A DNA stretch of 64,000 nt from Mycobacterium lepraemurium (GCA_002291465.1 CP021238.1:992001-1056000); one strand, 5' to 3'. Shown: positions 45,821 to 54,475, counted from the first letter of the stretch. The notes: generated by a model from the sequence alone, not told the origin. Numbers and translations: made by a program.

Positions 45821-47047
45821 AACGTATCCGTTGGGGGCGTCGTAGCCCATCCACGCGATTACGGCCGTCGGGCTATGGGGGTCAGCGGCATTAGCCTGGT
45901 CGAACAGGTTGATCGCATCGTTGTGGCCGTCGTGTAGCCAGCCTCCTTTGACACTGCTGCTGGTGCCGGGCCCGATCACCGCGGTGTTCTTCGCGGTGTC
46001 GGGGTTGCCGATCGCAATGGCGGTACGGTCCTTGCCGCCGAATGCCGTTGGGTCGTAAGCGAATAGATAGATCGGGTTTGGGTGCAGCGGGTCTCCGGCG
46101 TTGTGGTCGAGCCCTAGCTTGGTCTCATTGGCGTTCTTGTAACGGGTGACATCCGTGGCAGTAAGACCGAATTTGGTGGGGTCGCGAAGCACGTCGTCCA
46201 CCGAGACGCCGTTGCGGCTGGCAATACCACGCACCCGGTCGAGGTCTGATTCATCACCGCGAGGTTCGCGGTCATTGCGCGCCAAAATCGGAACGCCATT
46301 GAGGTTACCGATCTGGTCAGGATGCTCGGCCATGAATCGCTGCCGCTGCTGGGGAGTCAGTGATGTCCACCAGCGATTTACGTCCTCAGGTTTGGTGCTC
46401 GGCGGCGGGATCTGAGTGTCCGCGTCGACTGGCTGCAGGATGTTCGGGTCGTACCCGTCGGTCCGCAGATTGCCCAGACAGTTTTGCAGCGTGGCCGAGT
46501 AGCCGTCGCGGATTGACTGCAGATCATGAAGAGCATCCCGGACGTCATCGGCAGCGTCGGCTTTCGCGTCATCGATCAACTTCTCCAGAAATGCCTTCTC
46601 GCTTGCGTTGGGGTGGCCGTACTGCAGATCGTGCTCGGCCGCGTCGATGATGTTGTCAAGCCCCTGCAACGCATGTTCCAACGTCGAGACCCGTTGTGCT
46701 CCGGCCTTTTGCGCCTCGGCTAAGGCGGCGGCAATGTTCTCCAGGCCGGTGCCGATTTTGGGCAACTGCTCGGACTGCGCACCAAGCGATTTGACGAGCC
46801 GCTGCACTTCAGCCGAATCATTGATCGGGTGGTCGCCATTCTGATGATTCCACGCCGCATCGAAGCGTTTCCGAGCTTGCTCAAACGCATGGTCTGCTTC
46901 CGCAGTGTGTCGACCCGCACCGTGGAAGGCCTCGGCCAGGCTCGAAATCTGCGCTGGGCTGCCCGCCTGCAAGCTCTGGTTGATCGCCCAAGGATCACCG
47001 CCGGCCTGAGCTACCAGGTCGCCAACGTTAAGCCACTTCAGCTGCAT
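45821..47047 (-). pseudogene. DUF1023-type alpha/beta hydrolase with WXG-like N-terminal region, truncated at the tRNA
   Basis: The N-terminal part (MQLKWLNVGDLVAQAGGDPWAIN, helical to about 210) resembles the coiled region of mycobacterial DUF1023 hydrolases, and a linker and a hydrolase half follow (IYLFAYDPTAFGGKDRTAIAIG, AVIAWMGYDAPNG). After GYDAPNGYVLTCSN the frame runs into the antisense of tRNA-Ala (GFEPLTYSMRTSRATNC), so those last residues are not native. The family continues with the serine nucleophile GHSYG motif, which is missing here. Recombination at the attachment site cut the gene. A small partner gene lies upstream. The native part is intact to the att site. Confidence 0.72.
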
Positions 47048-47093
47048 CGCTCCGCCCGAAATCGCAGTTCATTCCCTAATCACGGCTATTACG

Positions 47094-47276
47094 CTACCTC
47101 CGCCGGTGTCGAGTCCAAGCCTCTTCCGCTCTGGTCGGCCCCGTACGTTCTTCGAGTAACTGGTCGATCAGGTTGGTGCTGGGTGCATCGTTGCAGGCTT
47201 GCCGAGCGAGCCGAGCGACTTTCCACGCACGTGACACCAGCCGAAGTTCGCTGTCGATAGCCTCGATGCCTCGCAT
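47094..47276 (-). CDS. Small protein upstream of the DUF1023 gene
   Basis: The 60 residues (MRGIEAIDSELRLVSRAWKV, then ACNDAPSTNLIDQLLEERTG to the basic end TRHRRR) are probably helical. It lies 46 bp before the hydrolase in the same direction. Small helical proteins precede similar hydrolases in mycobacteria, from memory of gene order, and could form a pair. The domain is not recognised. The end may be shortened relative to homologs. Confidence 0.5.
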   Translation of the reverse strand: MRGIEAIDSELRLVSRAWKVARLARQACNDAPSTNLIDQLLEERTGPTRAEEAWTRHRRR

Positions 47277-47869
47277 GGCCGGTCAGCCTTCGAATCATCG
47301 CCCAGGGCCGCATTTCACTCCCGAGAAGGCTGAGCCGCGGGCGCGGTGGCCTCGCGCGCACGCCACAATTTATGGCAATTTTCCGACCTCGACACCCACT
47401 TCCCACATACGCTCGCTCCCATCCTTGGAGCGAGCACGTCATCAAAGCGGAACGACACACTGCAGGGTCAAGGGGATGCTGATTGGCGCAGTCTATTGAG
47501 GCGATACTGGCACCGGCTCGAAAGGCGTACTTGAGTGCGGAAGCTTAATGAGGAGTAGGACTTAATTCTTGGAATGCGATTATAAACCGGATCGATTCCG
47601 CGCCAGTGAAGAAACAATATGTTAACGAATGGTCGACCGAACCATGGCGATTTCGTATATTGGCCCCAGCCTTTTTGAGGGTGTTATGAACGGTCGGGGC
47701 ATCGGAACAATTGTCCGCCAACGTCCGCTAAAGACCGTCCGGAGGCATAGAGCTGTGCCGCCTTCACGATCACTTGCGGCCTCAGCTTGGTGTGGCCGCC
47801 ACGGAGGGTGACACCTTCATTGATAGAAGCTTTGTAAGCCGGCGGCGCAGCGGGTGGTGGCGACGCACC
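47277..47869. other. 593-bp stretch without a clear intact gene, partly AT-rich
   Basis: The segment 47510-47690 is visibly lower in GC than the rest of the window (for example TTAATTCTTGGAATGCGATT), a sign of foreign origin. I find no intact gene. A possible recombinase HTH remnant on the minus strand (47700-47800) is listed separately. The rest holds only short, unsupported frames. Confidence 0.6.
47700..47800 (-). pseudogene. Possible C-terminal HTH remnant of a serine recombinase/resolvase
   Basis: The minus-strand text GGHTKLRPQVIVKAAQLYAS, followed by GRSLADVGGQLF, looks like the C-terminal helix-turn-helix of resolvase-type recombinases. No catalytic domain is present on either side. 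If correct, it is the only trace of an integration or recombination enzyme in the island. A chance match is possible. Confidence 0.4.
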
Positions 47870-48052
47870 ATGTGGCCGTTTGAGCGGACATTCAGCGATG
47901 ACGACACCCAGGCCGAGTTGGGCTGGAAAACGCTCTCCGCCCTGGTGGCCTCTAGACTGGCGACTGTCGATGATTGCGAAATCGTGCAGATGATTGCCGA
48001 GCATGCAGCACTAAGCGGGCCGGAGGATGGCGATGGCGACCCGGGACAATAA
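47870..48052 (+). CDS. Unrecognised 60-residue acidic protein of the island
   Basis: The protein starts MWPFERTFSDDDTQAELGWK, then TLSALVASRLATVDDCEIVQM and IAEHAALSGPEDGDGDPGQ, probably three short helices with an acidic end. It overlaps the next gene by 20 bp, so translation is likely coupled. The ribosome-binding site is weak. I know no family. It lies inside the att-bounded island, close to the right repeat. Confidence 0.5.
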   Translation: MWPFERTFSDDDTQAELGWKTLSALVASRLATVDDCEIVQMIAEHAALSGPEDGDGDPGQ

Positions 48053-48179
48053 ACCCCCGAAGGTGGAGCAGCGGAGCCTCGCGGTGCGCAAGGCTGCCGC
48101 CAAGGCGGCCGTCGCGGCCAGCGAAAAGACCGGGCGTCCGGTTGATCCACGGGTAGAGAAGCTCGCCGAAAATCGCTGA
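48033..48179 (+). CDS. Unrecognised 48-residue Ala/Lys-rich protein of the island
   Basis: MATRDNKPPKVEQRSLAVRK, then AAAKAAVAASEKTGRPVDPR and VEKLAENR form a basic helical small protein. It has a good ribosome-binding site (GGAGG at 48022-48026, six bases before ATG) inside the previous gene. The acidic upstream product and this basic product could bind each other, like a small toxin-antitoxin or regulatory pair, but that is speculation. No family is known to me. Confidence 0.55.
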   Translation: MATRDNKPPKVEQRSLAVRKAAAKAAVAASEKTGRPVDPRVEKLAENR

Positions 48180-48244
48180 CCCATGTGATTTGGGCGGCCA
48201 GATCCCGCTTTGCCGGTGGGCAGTAGCGGTAGTTGCGGGTAAGA

Positions 48245-48285
48245 GGTTCGAATTCCCTTAGCTCCAACGAGTGTGAGCAGGTCAG
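48245..48285 (+). repeat. attR-like repeat, copy of the tRNA-Ala 3' end
   Basis: This is the second copy of the 41-bp repeat at 45780-45820, with four mismatches. Sequence to the left is not tRNA, so only the T arm and acceptor end are duplicated and no second functional tRNA exists. Confidence 0.8.
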
Positions 48286-48329
48286 GCGTCAGTCGCGAGG
48301 CCCGCTCGCAGCGATGAGACCATAGCGGG

Positions 48330-48662
48330 ATGACCACCCATACCTGCACGGGTTGCGGGCTCGAAACCCGCTACTCGTATGGGCGAACCTGCCTGGGATG
48401 CGGCCAACAGACCCGCCGCCCATACGGGAGTTGGCCGGACCGTCATCCACGGGCCGCGGTAGCCTTCGCGGCACCGGCGAGGATCGTCTACCTGGGCGAG
48501 CAGAATCCGACGGCCGCGATGGCGTTGGGGGTGCCGGGCACGCTCATCGCATTGGCCGCGGTCGCGGCGTACCCGTTCGTGTTCGTGCCCGCGCTGATTC
48601 TGCTGAGCGTGGCCTTGGTGGCGTCAGCCCGCTACCTGGAAACCCACACCTCGTCGAAGTAG
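48330..48662 (+). CDS. Small zinc-ribbon membrane protein
   Basis: The 110 residues begin MTTHTCTGCGLETRYSYGRTCLGCGQQT; two CxxC pairs make a likely zinc ribbon. An Arg-rich stretch and a long hydrophobic region (MALGVPGTLIALAAVAAYPF, then VFVPALILLSVALVASARYL) follow, one hairpin of two helices. It starts 45 bp right of the attR-like repeat. The function is unknown; it could be a membrane-associated regulator. Confidence 0.6.
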   Translation: MTTHTCTGCGLETRYSYGRTCLGCGQQTRRPYGSWPDRHPRAAVAFAAPARIVYLGEQNPTAAMALGVPGTLIALAAVAAYPFVFVPALILLSVALVASARYLETHTSSK

Positions 48663-48724
48663 ATCGCACGAGCCGACCAGCTTTCCCGACAACCAGCCCA
48701 GGCCGGACCGCGACACCAATATTT

Positions 48725-48740
48725 CAGAGCATGTGCTCTG
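48725..48740. promoter_or_regulatory. CAGAGCA-TG-TGCTCTG palindrome before the TetR gene
   Basis: Perfect 7-bp arms with a two-base spacer, 14 bp before the GTG of the TetR-type gene. It is a plausible self-operator. The regulator itself is broken. Confidence 0.55.
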
Positions 48741-48753
48741 TTATCCTGTCGAG

Positions 48754-49422
48754 GTGCCTCGCCCTCGGACGCTCGATTTCGACCACCTGATGGATGTGGC
48801 CGAGCAACTCGCCGCGGAATCCGGGCCGCCGGCGGTCACCATTCGTGCACTCTCGGAGGCGACGGCCATCTCCAACGGCGCGATCGACCATGCGTTCAGG
48901 TCTCGCGGCGGACTGCTTGGTCATGTGTGGCTACGCGCTGGAAAGCGTTACCTGAGCTTCCAGCGAGCCGCCGTGGCAACGGCGCTGTTGCGCGGCGTTT
49001 CTGGTTAAGCAGCGGTCGATGCGGTGGTCGCCGCCGCGGAGTGTCCCGCGACGTTCTCGCACGAGCACCCGGCCTCCGCCCGGTTCCTGCTCCGCGTGCA
49101 CCGCGACGAACTCCTCGGCGCCGCCGACGTCCCGGCCGAGCTGGCCGACGAGTTGCGCCGCCTCGACGACGACCTCGCCCACCTATTTATCGAACTGGCC
49201 GAAAAGGTCTGGGGCAGAAGGGACCGCCAGGCTGTGGCGGCTATTCGCAGCTGCGTTGTCGAGTTGCCCACCGCCCTGCTGATCGGTGCCCACGCCCTGC
49301 ACGACGCGGCGGCGCTGCAACGACTCGCCGCGGCGATACGCGCGGTGCTGGCCCTCACGCCACCCACCGCTTTCACCAAACCGAAACCGCGCCCGACCCT
49401 AACGAAAGGGGCACACCCATGA
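48754..49422 (+). pseudogene. TetR-family regulator interrupted by a stop
   Basis: It starts at GTG 48754 (PRPRTLDFDHLMDVAEQLAAE). The HTH is VTIRALSEATAISNGAIDHA and FRSRGGLLGHVWLRAGKRYL. TAA at 49006-49008 ends the frame after RGVSG; the same frame then continues AAVDAVVAAAECPATFSHEHP to TLTKGAHP at 49422. A single base change explains it. The full length is about 222 residues. Its end overlaps the DUF4442 gene by four bases, so they were an operon. The truncated product would keep the DNA-binding part but not the ligand/dimer domain. Confidence 0.78.
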
Positions 49423-49913
49423 CATCCAAGGCCGGCTCAGCGCCGATTAGCACCAACCTCAAGATCTGGAACATGCTGCAGCGCTTGCCGTTTGGCAATC
49501 GAATCTTCAGCCAAGCGGTATGCTTCAAGGCGCCCTACTTCAGCACGGTCCATCCGGTCATCGTCGAACTGCGGCCGGGACTCTGCCGTGCCAAGGCCCC
49601 TAATCGGCGCGGCGTGCACAACCACCTCGGCTCGTTTCATGCCATCGCGTCGTGCAACATGGCCGAACTCGTCGCCGCCGCGATGACGGAGGTGACCGTC
49701 CCGCCCACCCACCGCTGGATCCCCGCCGGCATGACCGTCGAATACAAGGCCCAAGCTCGCACAGCGGTGATCGCGACCGCACGTCTGGACGCCATCCCCG
49801 AGTTCACCGACGAGCCATTCGAATTGGTCGTGCCTGTCGACGTGTCGGACGCCGAGGGCAATGTCTTCGTCACCGCTCGCATCACCATGCACGTGTCACC
49901 GCGACCACGTTGA
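49419..49913 (+). CDS. DUF4442 hotdog-fold thioesterase-like protein
   Basis: The 164 residues start at ATG 49419 (MTSKAGSAPISTNLKIWNML). The hotdog segment VELRPGLCRAKAPNRRGVHN and LGSFHAIASCNMAELVAAAM is typical of DUF4442 / YiiD C-terminal type acyl-CoA thioesterases, with HNHLGSFHA as the key motif. The C-terminal half is VTVPPTHRWIPAGMTVEYKA. It is coupled to the broken TetR gene. The substrate is unknown. The frame is intact. Confidence 0.8.
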   Translation: MTSKAGSAPISTNLKIWNMLQRLPFGNRIFSQAVCFKAPYFSTVHPVIVELRPGLCRAKAPNRRGVHNHLGSFHAIASCNMAELVAAAMTEVTVPPTHRWIPAGMTVEYKAQARTAVIATARLDAIPEFTDEPFELVVPVDVSDAEGNVFVTARITMHVSPRPR

Positions 49914-49975
49914 CGCGCTCGACGCCTGCACAGGGTGCGGGCGCGGAAGGCCTGATTTCGGTTAACCGGTGAATG

Positions 49976-50042
49976 ATGTTTCTAGGCGTTCAAATGGAGC
50001 AACGGTGGCGCCGACGATGTCGAGCTGGTCGACTATCATTGA
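49976..50042 (+). pseudogene. HigB-type toxin, C-terminal remnant
   Basis: GADDVELVDYH followed by TGA (50040-50042) is the typical end of HigB/RelE-type toxins. It stands 13 bp before the antitoxin ATG, the usual toxin-first order. Upstream only VND and a few disrupted residues are seen; the catalytic body is gone. Confidence 0.6.
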
Positions 50043-50055
50043 GAAGGAAGAGACA

Positions 50056-50271
50056 ATGGCCGATTTCGCACCCACCCACCCCGGCGAGATTCTTGCCGAG
50101 GAGTTCCTCGCGCCGATGGGGATCACCCCCTACCGTCTCGCCAAGGAGATTGGGGTACCGCAGACCCGTATCGGTGAGATCCTCAACGGCCAGCGTCGCA
50201 TCACCGCCGACACCGGCCTGCGACTGTCGCGGGCCCTGGGCCTCAGTGACATGTTCTGGATTAACCTGTAG
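50056..50271 (+). pseudogene. higA: HigA-type antitoxin, truncated by a stop
   Basis: An XRE-type HTH antitoxin starts MADFAPTHPGEILAEEFLAP, with LAKEIGVPQTRIGEILNGQR and GLRLSRALGLSDMFWINL. The next codon is TAG (50269-50271) where the family has Gln; the frame continues ARYDADLVRAEKGEE, the normal HigA end. The truncated product has 71 residues against about 100. With HigB gone the truncated antitoxin may still bind DNA but has no toxin to control. Confidence 0.75.
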
Positions 50272-50396
50272 GCGCGCTACGATGCCGACCTGGTGCGTGC
50301 CGAGAAGGGCGAAGAGTGTGGAACACATCCACCCTCTGGGCGCCGCCTCCCGGTAGGGCTACCTCGACTCGAGGGTCCGAAGGGGCCAGGTAGATG

Positions 50397-50630
50397 TCAG
50401 ACCGCGTCGAACTTCCACCGGAAGTCAAGCTCGAGCTGTCCGAGACCGCCGTCCTGTAAAACCTGCGGACCCCAGAGCCGCAGCACATGAAGAACGCCGT
50501 TCCTGATTTTGGCGGTGAAGTATCGCGGACGGAGTATCTTCTGGAAGCGCGTATCGACATGTGTTGCGCCACAAACCATATCGGGGAGCAACCCCTCCTC
50601 GATGTAGTACTTGGGGCCGTGGTCGGTCAT
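50397..50630 (-). CDS. Hypothetical 77-residue protein
   Basis: MTDHGPKYYIEEGLLPDMVC, then GATHVDTRFQKILRPRYFTA, KIRNGVLHVLRLWGPQVL and a basic/aromatic end form a compact small protein. I know no family. It lies between a toxin-antitoxin remnant and a TetR fragment and could itself be a remnant. The ribosome-binding site is AGAGGACGCAACACG-like and weak. Confidence 0.4.
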   Translation of the reverse strand: MTDHGPKYYIEEGLLPDMVCGATHVDTRFQKILRPRYFTAKIRNGVLHVLRLWGPQVLQDGGLGQLELDFRWKFDAV

Positions 50631-50681
50631 CGTGTTGCGTCCTCTCAACTCGCTACTGCCCAATGCCGGGAAGGCGCAGCC

Positions 50682-50840
50682 TTACCGACTGATCGCGTGC
50701 GCGCGCACCGCCGGCGCGACCCAGTCCTGCAGGAACCGTCGCAGCTCCGCGCCGGTGCGCGGCGGGCGCCCCGGATTGACGATCAGTGACTGCAGTGTGC
50801 GCAGCATGACCTCGACCAGTTCGTCGAGCCTGGCGCCGGC
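50682..50840 (-). pseudogene. TetR-family regulator, C-terminal fragment
   Basis: The minus-strand text AGARLDELVEVMLRTLQSLI and RRFLQDWVAPAVRAHAISR (stop at 50682) is a typical TetR C-terminus. Upstream of AGARL the frame meets a TGA at 50844-50846 and no HTH is present. It meets the Rieske oxygenase fragment head to head, so a deletion removed both 5' halves. Confidence 0.55.
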
Positions 50841-50841
50841 G

Positions 50842-51507
50842 AATCATGCTGCGGACCAATCGAATTCGAATCTATGCAAGATCGACCTGCCGAATGAGAT
50901 GGTGATGTCCGAGGTGACCCCGGCGGTGAAAGCGCTGGCCTTGCCGGGCTGGAACACCAGGCTCAGGTACCTGTCGTGGGCGAGCTGCTCGAAGGGCTAC
51001 CACTTCCCGTACGTCCACGGGCAGAGCCTGATCGGACAGAACACCCTGGACAACACCATGCTCTACGACGAGTTCGGCAAGCATCACCGGATCGGCTTCC
51101 CGTTTACCTGGATCACCAACGCGGCCACCGACCCCGCGGCGTCGCTGGAACCGCTGGCCAACATGGGCGTGATCTATTGGGTGTACCCGAACCTGATCCT
51201 GGCCAACAGTCCGGTCGGGGTGGAGATCATCGACATGCTGCCCGCCGGCGCGCCGACCCGCTGCACGGTGCGACACAGCTGGATGGTCCGCGTCCCCGCA
51301 GCCGACGACGAGATGCGCGCGGCCTACGACGCGGTCTTCGAAGGCGTGCACGCCGCGGTGCGCGACGAGGACTTGGCCATGTTGCCCCAGTGCGGCGAGG
51401 GCGTCCGGCACGGCCAGCACAACCACATGATCATCGGGCGCAACGAAATCGCCGTCCAGCACATGATCAGGGTGTTCGCCCAAGAGCTGGGGGTGGCACT
51501 GGCCTGA
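50842..51507 (+). pseudogene. Rieske-type ring-hydroxylating oxygenase, catalytic domain only
   Basis: The readable part starts about CKIDLPNEMVMSEVTPAVKA. The mononuclear-iron His pair region is WASCSKGYHFPYVHGQSLIG, and MGVIYWVYPNLILANSPVGV and HGQHNHMIIGRNEIAVQHMI follow. The N-terminal Rieske [2Fe-2S] domain (CxH...CxxH) is absent; the frame starts just after the TetR fragment. It therefore lacks the electron-transfer domain and is probably dead. The family hydroxylates aromatic or other hydrophobic substrates. Confidence 0.65.
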
Positions 51508-51576
51508 GTCGAGGCGGTTCGAGTAGCCGCAGGCCAGCGCGGGTACAGCTGCTCTGAACCTGATCGAGAGGATCTG

Positions 51577-52708
51577 ATGGCGCACCGCGACCGCGACTCG
51601 ACCGACGAGCTGCTGCAAGAACTGTTGTGGACCTACGGGCCGTGCGGGCAGGAGGACGCGGTGCGCGCCGTCATCGCCCGCGAATTGGAACCCGTCGTCG
51701 ACGACCTGTGGACCGACGACGCCGGCAACCTGATCGGCTACATCGCCGCCGACGCATCGCGGGGCGATGCCGGGGCGGCCCGACCACCGGCACCGGACCA
51801 CAGCGATACCCGGCGCCGCCACCCGGGTCATGGCCCACATGGACGAGCTGTCCATGATCGTCAAACGGGTAGAACCCGATGGCACACTGCATTTGACGCA
51901 GCTGGGCACCATGTACCCGGGCAACTTCGGGCTGGGTCCGGTCGCCGTGCTCGGCGACAACGAAACCCTCACCGCGGTACTGACTCTCGGCTCCGAACAC
52001 ACCACTAAGGAAAGCTCGCGAATCTGGGAGACCAAGCCCGATCAGGGCGACCGAGCGCTGGACTGGCATCACGTCTACGTCTTCACCGGCCGCAGCACCG
52101 ACGAATTGGCCGCCGCGGGAGTGCACGCCGGCACGCGGGTGTGCGTGGACCGCAGCAAGAGATCGGTGGTCGAGATCGACGACGTCGGCGCCTACTTCCT
52201 CGATGACCGTGCCGCAGTGACCGCGCTGCTCAACGCCGCCCGGATGCTGCGCGAACGCGGACAACGCCCCGCCGACGACGTGTACCTGGTGTTCACCACC
52301 AACGAAGAGATCGGCGGGGTGGGCGGTGCCTACGCCAGCGCCACTCTGCCCGGCGACCTGACCCTCGCGCTGGAAGTCGGCCCCACCGAACGCGAATACA
52401 CCACCAGCGTCGCCGGCGGGCCGATCGTCGGTTACAGCGACGCGCTGTGCGTCTACGACAAAAGCGTCGCCGACCGGCTGCTGAAAATCGCCACCGACCG
52501 CGGACTGTCGCCGCAGCCGGCGGCGCTGGGCGCCTTCGAATCCGACGCGTCGCACGCCAAGGCAAGCGGGCTCACCGCCCGCGCTGGCCTGCCGTGCCTG
52601 CCCACGCTGAGCACCCACGGCTACGAGGTGGTCGCGTGCAGCGCGATCGACGACATGGCCGCCATCGTGGTCGATTTCGTGCTGCAGCCGGGCCGGCCGA
52701 ACGGCTGA
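51577..52708 (+). pseudogene. M42-family metallo-aminopeptidase, frameshifted
   Basis: It starts MAHRDRDSTDELLQELLWTY at ATG 51577. The frame changes between about 51780 and 51825 and continues with the first zinc ligands in RVMAHMDELSMIVK, the bridging Asp in DDRAAVTALLNAA, the catalytic Glu pair in TTNEEIGGVGG, ALEVGPTER and ESDASHAKASGL. All metal ligands survive, but the N-terminal 65-80 residues are in another frame. About 375 residues in all. A shorter product from a downstream start would lose only the first strands; inactive is more likely. It precedes the heptose genes by 137 bp. Confidence 0.72.
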
Positions 52709-52845
52709 CGCGGAGTCGGCCAAAACACCTCAACCCCGCTGGTCACCCTGTTAGTCTGGCGACGCTTCCGGACGCAGAAACGATGAGGTTGGCATGTGGC
52801 ACACGTGGGCTCGCGGCTGAGCGAATCACTCGAAAGACAATCCCC

Positions 52846-53863
52846 ATGACACGCCCACGAATTCGGGCACGCGCCCCGCTGCGGATCTCGTTCGCCGGGG
52901 GCAGCACCGACGTCCCGCCGTTCCCGATGACCGAGGGCGGCTGTGTGCTGTCGGCGACCATCGACCGCTACGCGCAGGGATCGCTGGCGCCGCACACCGA
53001 CCGCCGGGTCTCCATCGAGTCGGTGGACTTCCAAGACTACGCACGAGATGACGCTCGACAGCGAGATCCTCTACGACGGCAGCCTGGACCTGGTCAAGGC
53101 CGCGGTGCGCAGGTTCGGCCGCGACGGCACGGACGGCTACGACCTGGTGCTGCGATCCAGCGCGCCGCCGGGCTCGGGGCTGGGCTCGTCGTCGACTATG
53201 ATGGTAGCGCTCACCGGCCTGCTCGCCGAGCACTACCGGGTGCCGATGGGCGAATACGAGACCGCCCAGTTGGCGTGCGCGATCGAACGTGAGGACCTCG
53301 GCATCGCCGGCGGCATGCAGGACATGTACGCCGCGACGTTCGGCGGGTTCAACTTCATCGAGTTCACCGACCGGGTGATCGTCAATCCGTTGCGGATCCG
53401 CGACGAGACCGCCTTCGAACTCGAGCTCAGCCTGCTGCTGTGCAGCACTGGCATTACCCGCGACTCCGCGCGCGTGATCGAGGACCAAACCCGGCGCGCC
53501 ACAACGGGTTCGGACGACACGCTGGCCGGGCTGCGGGCCCAGAAGGAGTTGGCGGTCGCGATGAAGGTGGCCCTGCTGACCGGCAAGCTGAACGACTTCG
53601 GTGTGCTGCTGGGCGAGGCGTGGACCGAGAAGAAACGCATGTCGCCCTACATCACCAATGAGCGCATCGACGACCTCTACGAGCTGGCCCTGAAAAACGG
53701 TGCGCTGGGCGGCAAGCTGACCGGCGCCGGCGGCGGGGGATACATCCTGCTGTTCTGTGACTTCGCCAAAAAGCACCGGCTCATCGAGGCGCTGGAAGGA
53801 GCCGGGGCCGCCGTCACCGAATTCGCCTTCGAGAGCAAGGGATTGACGACATGGCAGGCATGA
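52846..53863 (+). pseudogene. hddA: D-glycero-alpha-D-manno-heptose 7-phosphate kinase HddA-like, frameshifted
   Basis: This GHMP-family sugar kinase of the GDP-heptose pathway has RARAPLRISFAGGSTDVPPF at the N-terminus. After SIESVDFQDYA the frame breaks near 53043. The rest reads EMTLDSEILYDGSLDLVKAA, the ATP motif APPGSGLGSSSTMMVALTG, GGMQDMYAATFGGFNFI and GKLTGAGGGGYILLF. Its end overlaps gmhA by 13 bp. M. tuberculosis has a similar set at Rv0113-Rv0115. Only the first 65 residues are out of frame, so re-initiation would still miss the first sugar-binding strand. Confidence 0.78.
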
Positions 53864-54467
53864 CGGGGCCCGACGTGGTGCCGCCGAGCGTGGAGTTGGT
53901 GCAGCGGCGGCTGGCCGAGACCATCGCGGTCAAGCAGCAGATGCAGAACGGCGTCGTCGTCGCCCAGGCCGTCGAGGTGGCGCGCGCGATGATCGACTGC
54001 CTGCGGGCCGGCGGAAAGGTGATCTTGTTCGGCAACGGCGGATCGGCGCAAGACGCCGGACACCTGGCCACAGAACTCATGGGCCGCTTCGCTTTGACCG
54101 CCCGGGCCTGGCGGCTATCAGCCTTCCCGACGCCACCGCGGCAATCACCGCGATCGGTAACGACTACTCCTACGACGAGGTGTTCGCCCGCCAGGTGCTG
54201 GCCGCCGGGCGGGCAGGGGACGTGGTGGTCGGGCTGACCACATCGGGCAACTCCGCCAACGTCGTTCGCGCGCTCGAGGCCGCCCGCCAGGCCGGGATGA
54301 CGACCGTCACCCTCACCGGTGCGGGTGGCGGCAAGGTGGCCGACGTCGCGCAGATCTGCATCCGAATCCCCAGCGACGACACCGGCCGGATCCAGGAAGC
54401 GAGCCTGCACCTGGGGCATTCGATTTGCGAAATGGTCGAAGCGGCGCTGTTTCCCCGGCCGTCCTGA
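53851..54467 (+). pseudogene. gmhA: Sedoheptulose 7-phosphate isomerase GmhA-like, frameshifted
   Basis: This SIS-domain isomerase converts sedoheptulose-7-P to D-glycero-D-manno-heptose-7-P. The N-terminus holds the key [20 protein letters not shown] loop near residue 60. After GRFAL the frame changes near 54100; the rest reads [40 protein letters not shown] and LHLGHSICEMVEAALF. The reconstructed length is about 205 residues. The signature regions are separated by the shift, so it is inactive. It overlaps hddA and is followed by gmhB. Confidence 0.78.
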
Positions 54468-54475
54468 CCGCGACG

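Noticed and set aside
48180..48290. Second tRNA-Ala gene
   Set aside because: Only the T arm and acceptor 3' strand are duplicated; no D arm, anticodon arm or 5' acceptor strand.
50400..50466. 22-codon plus-strand frame starting MSDRVELPPEV
   Set aside because: Antisense to a longer minus-strand frame and too short to support without homologs.
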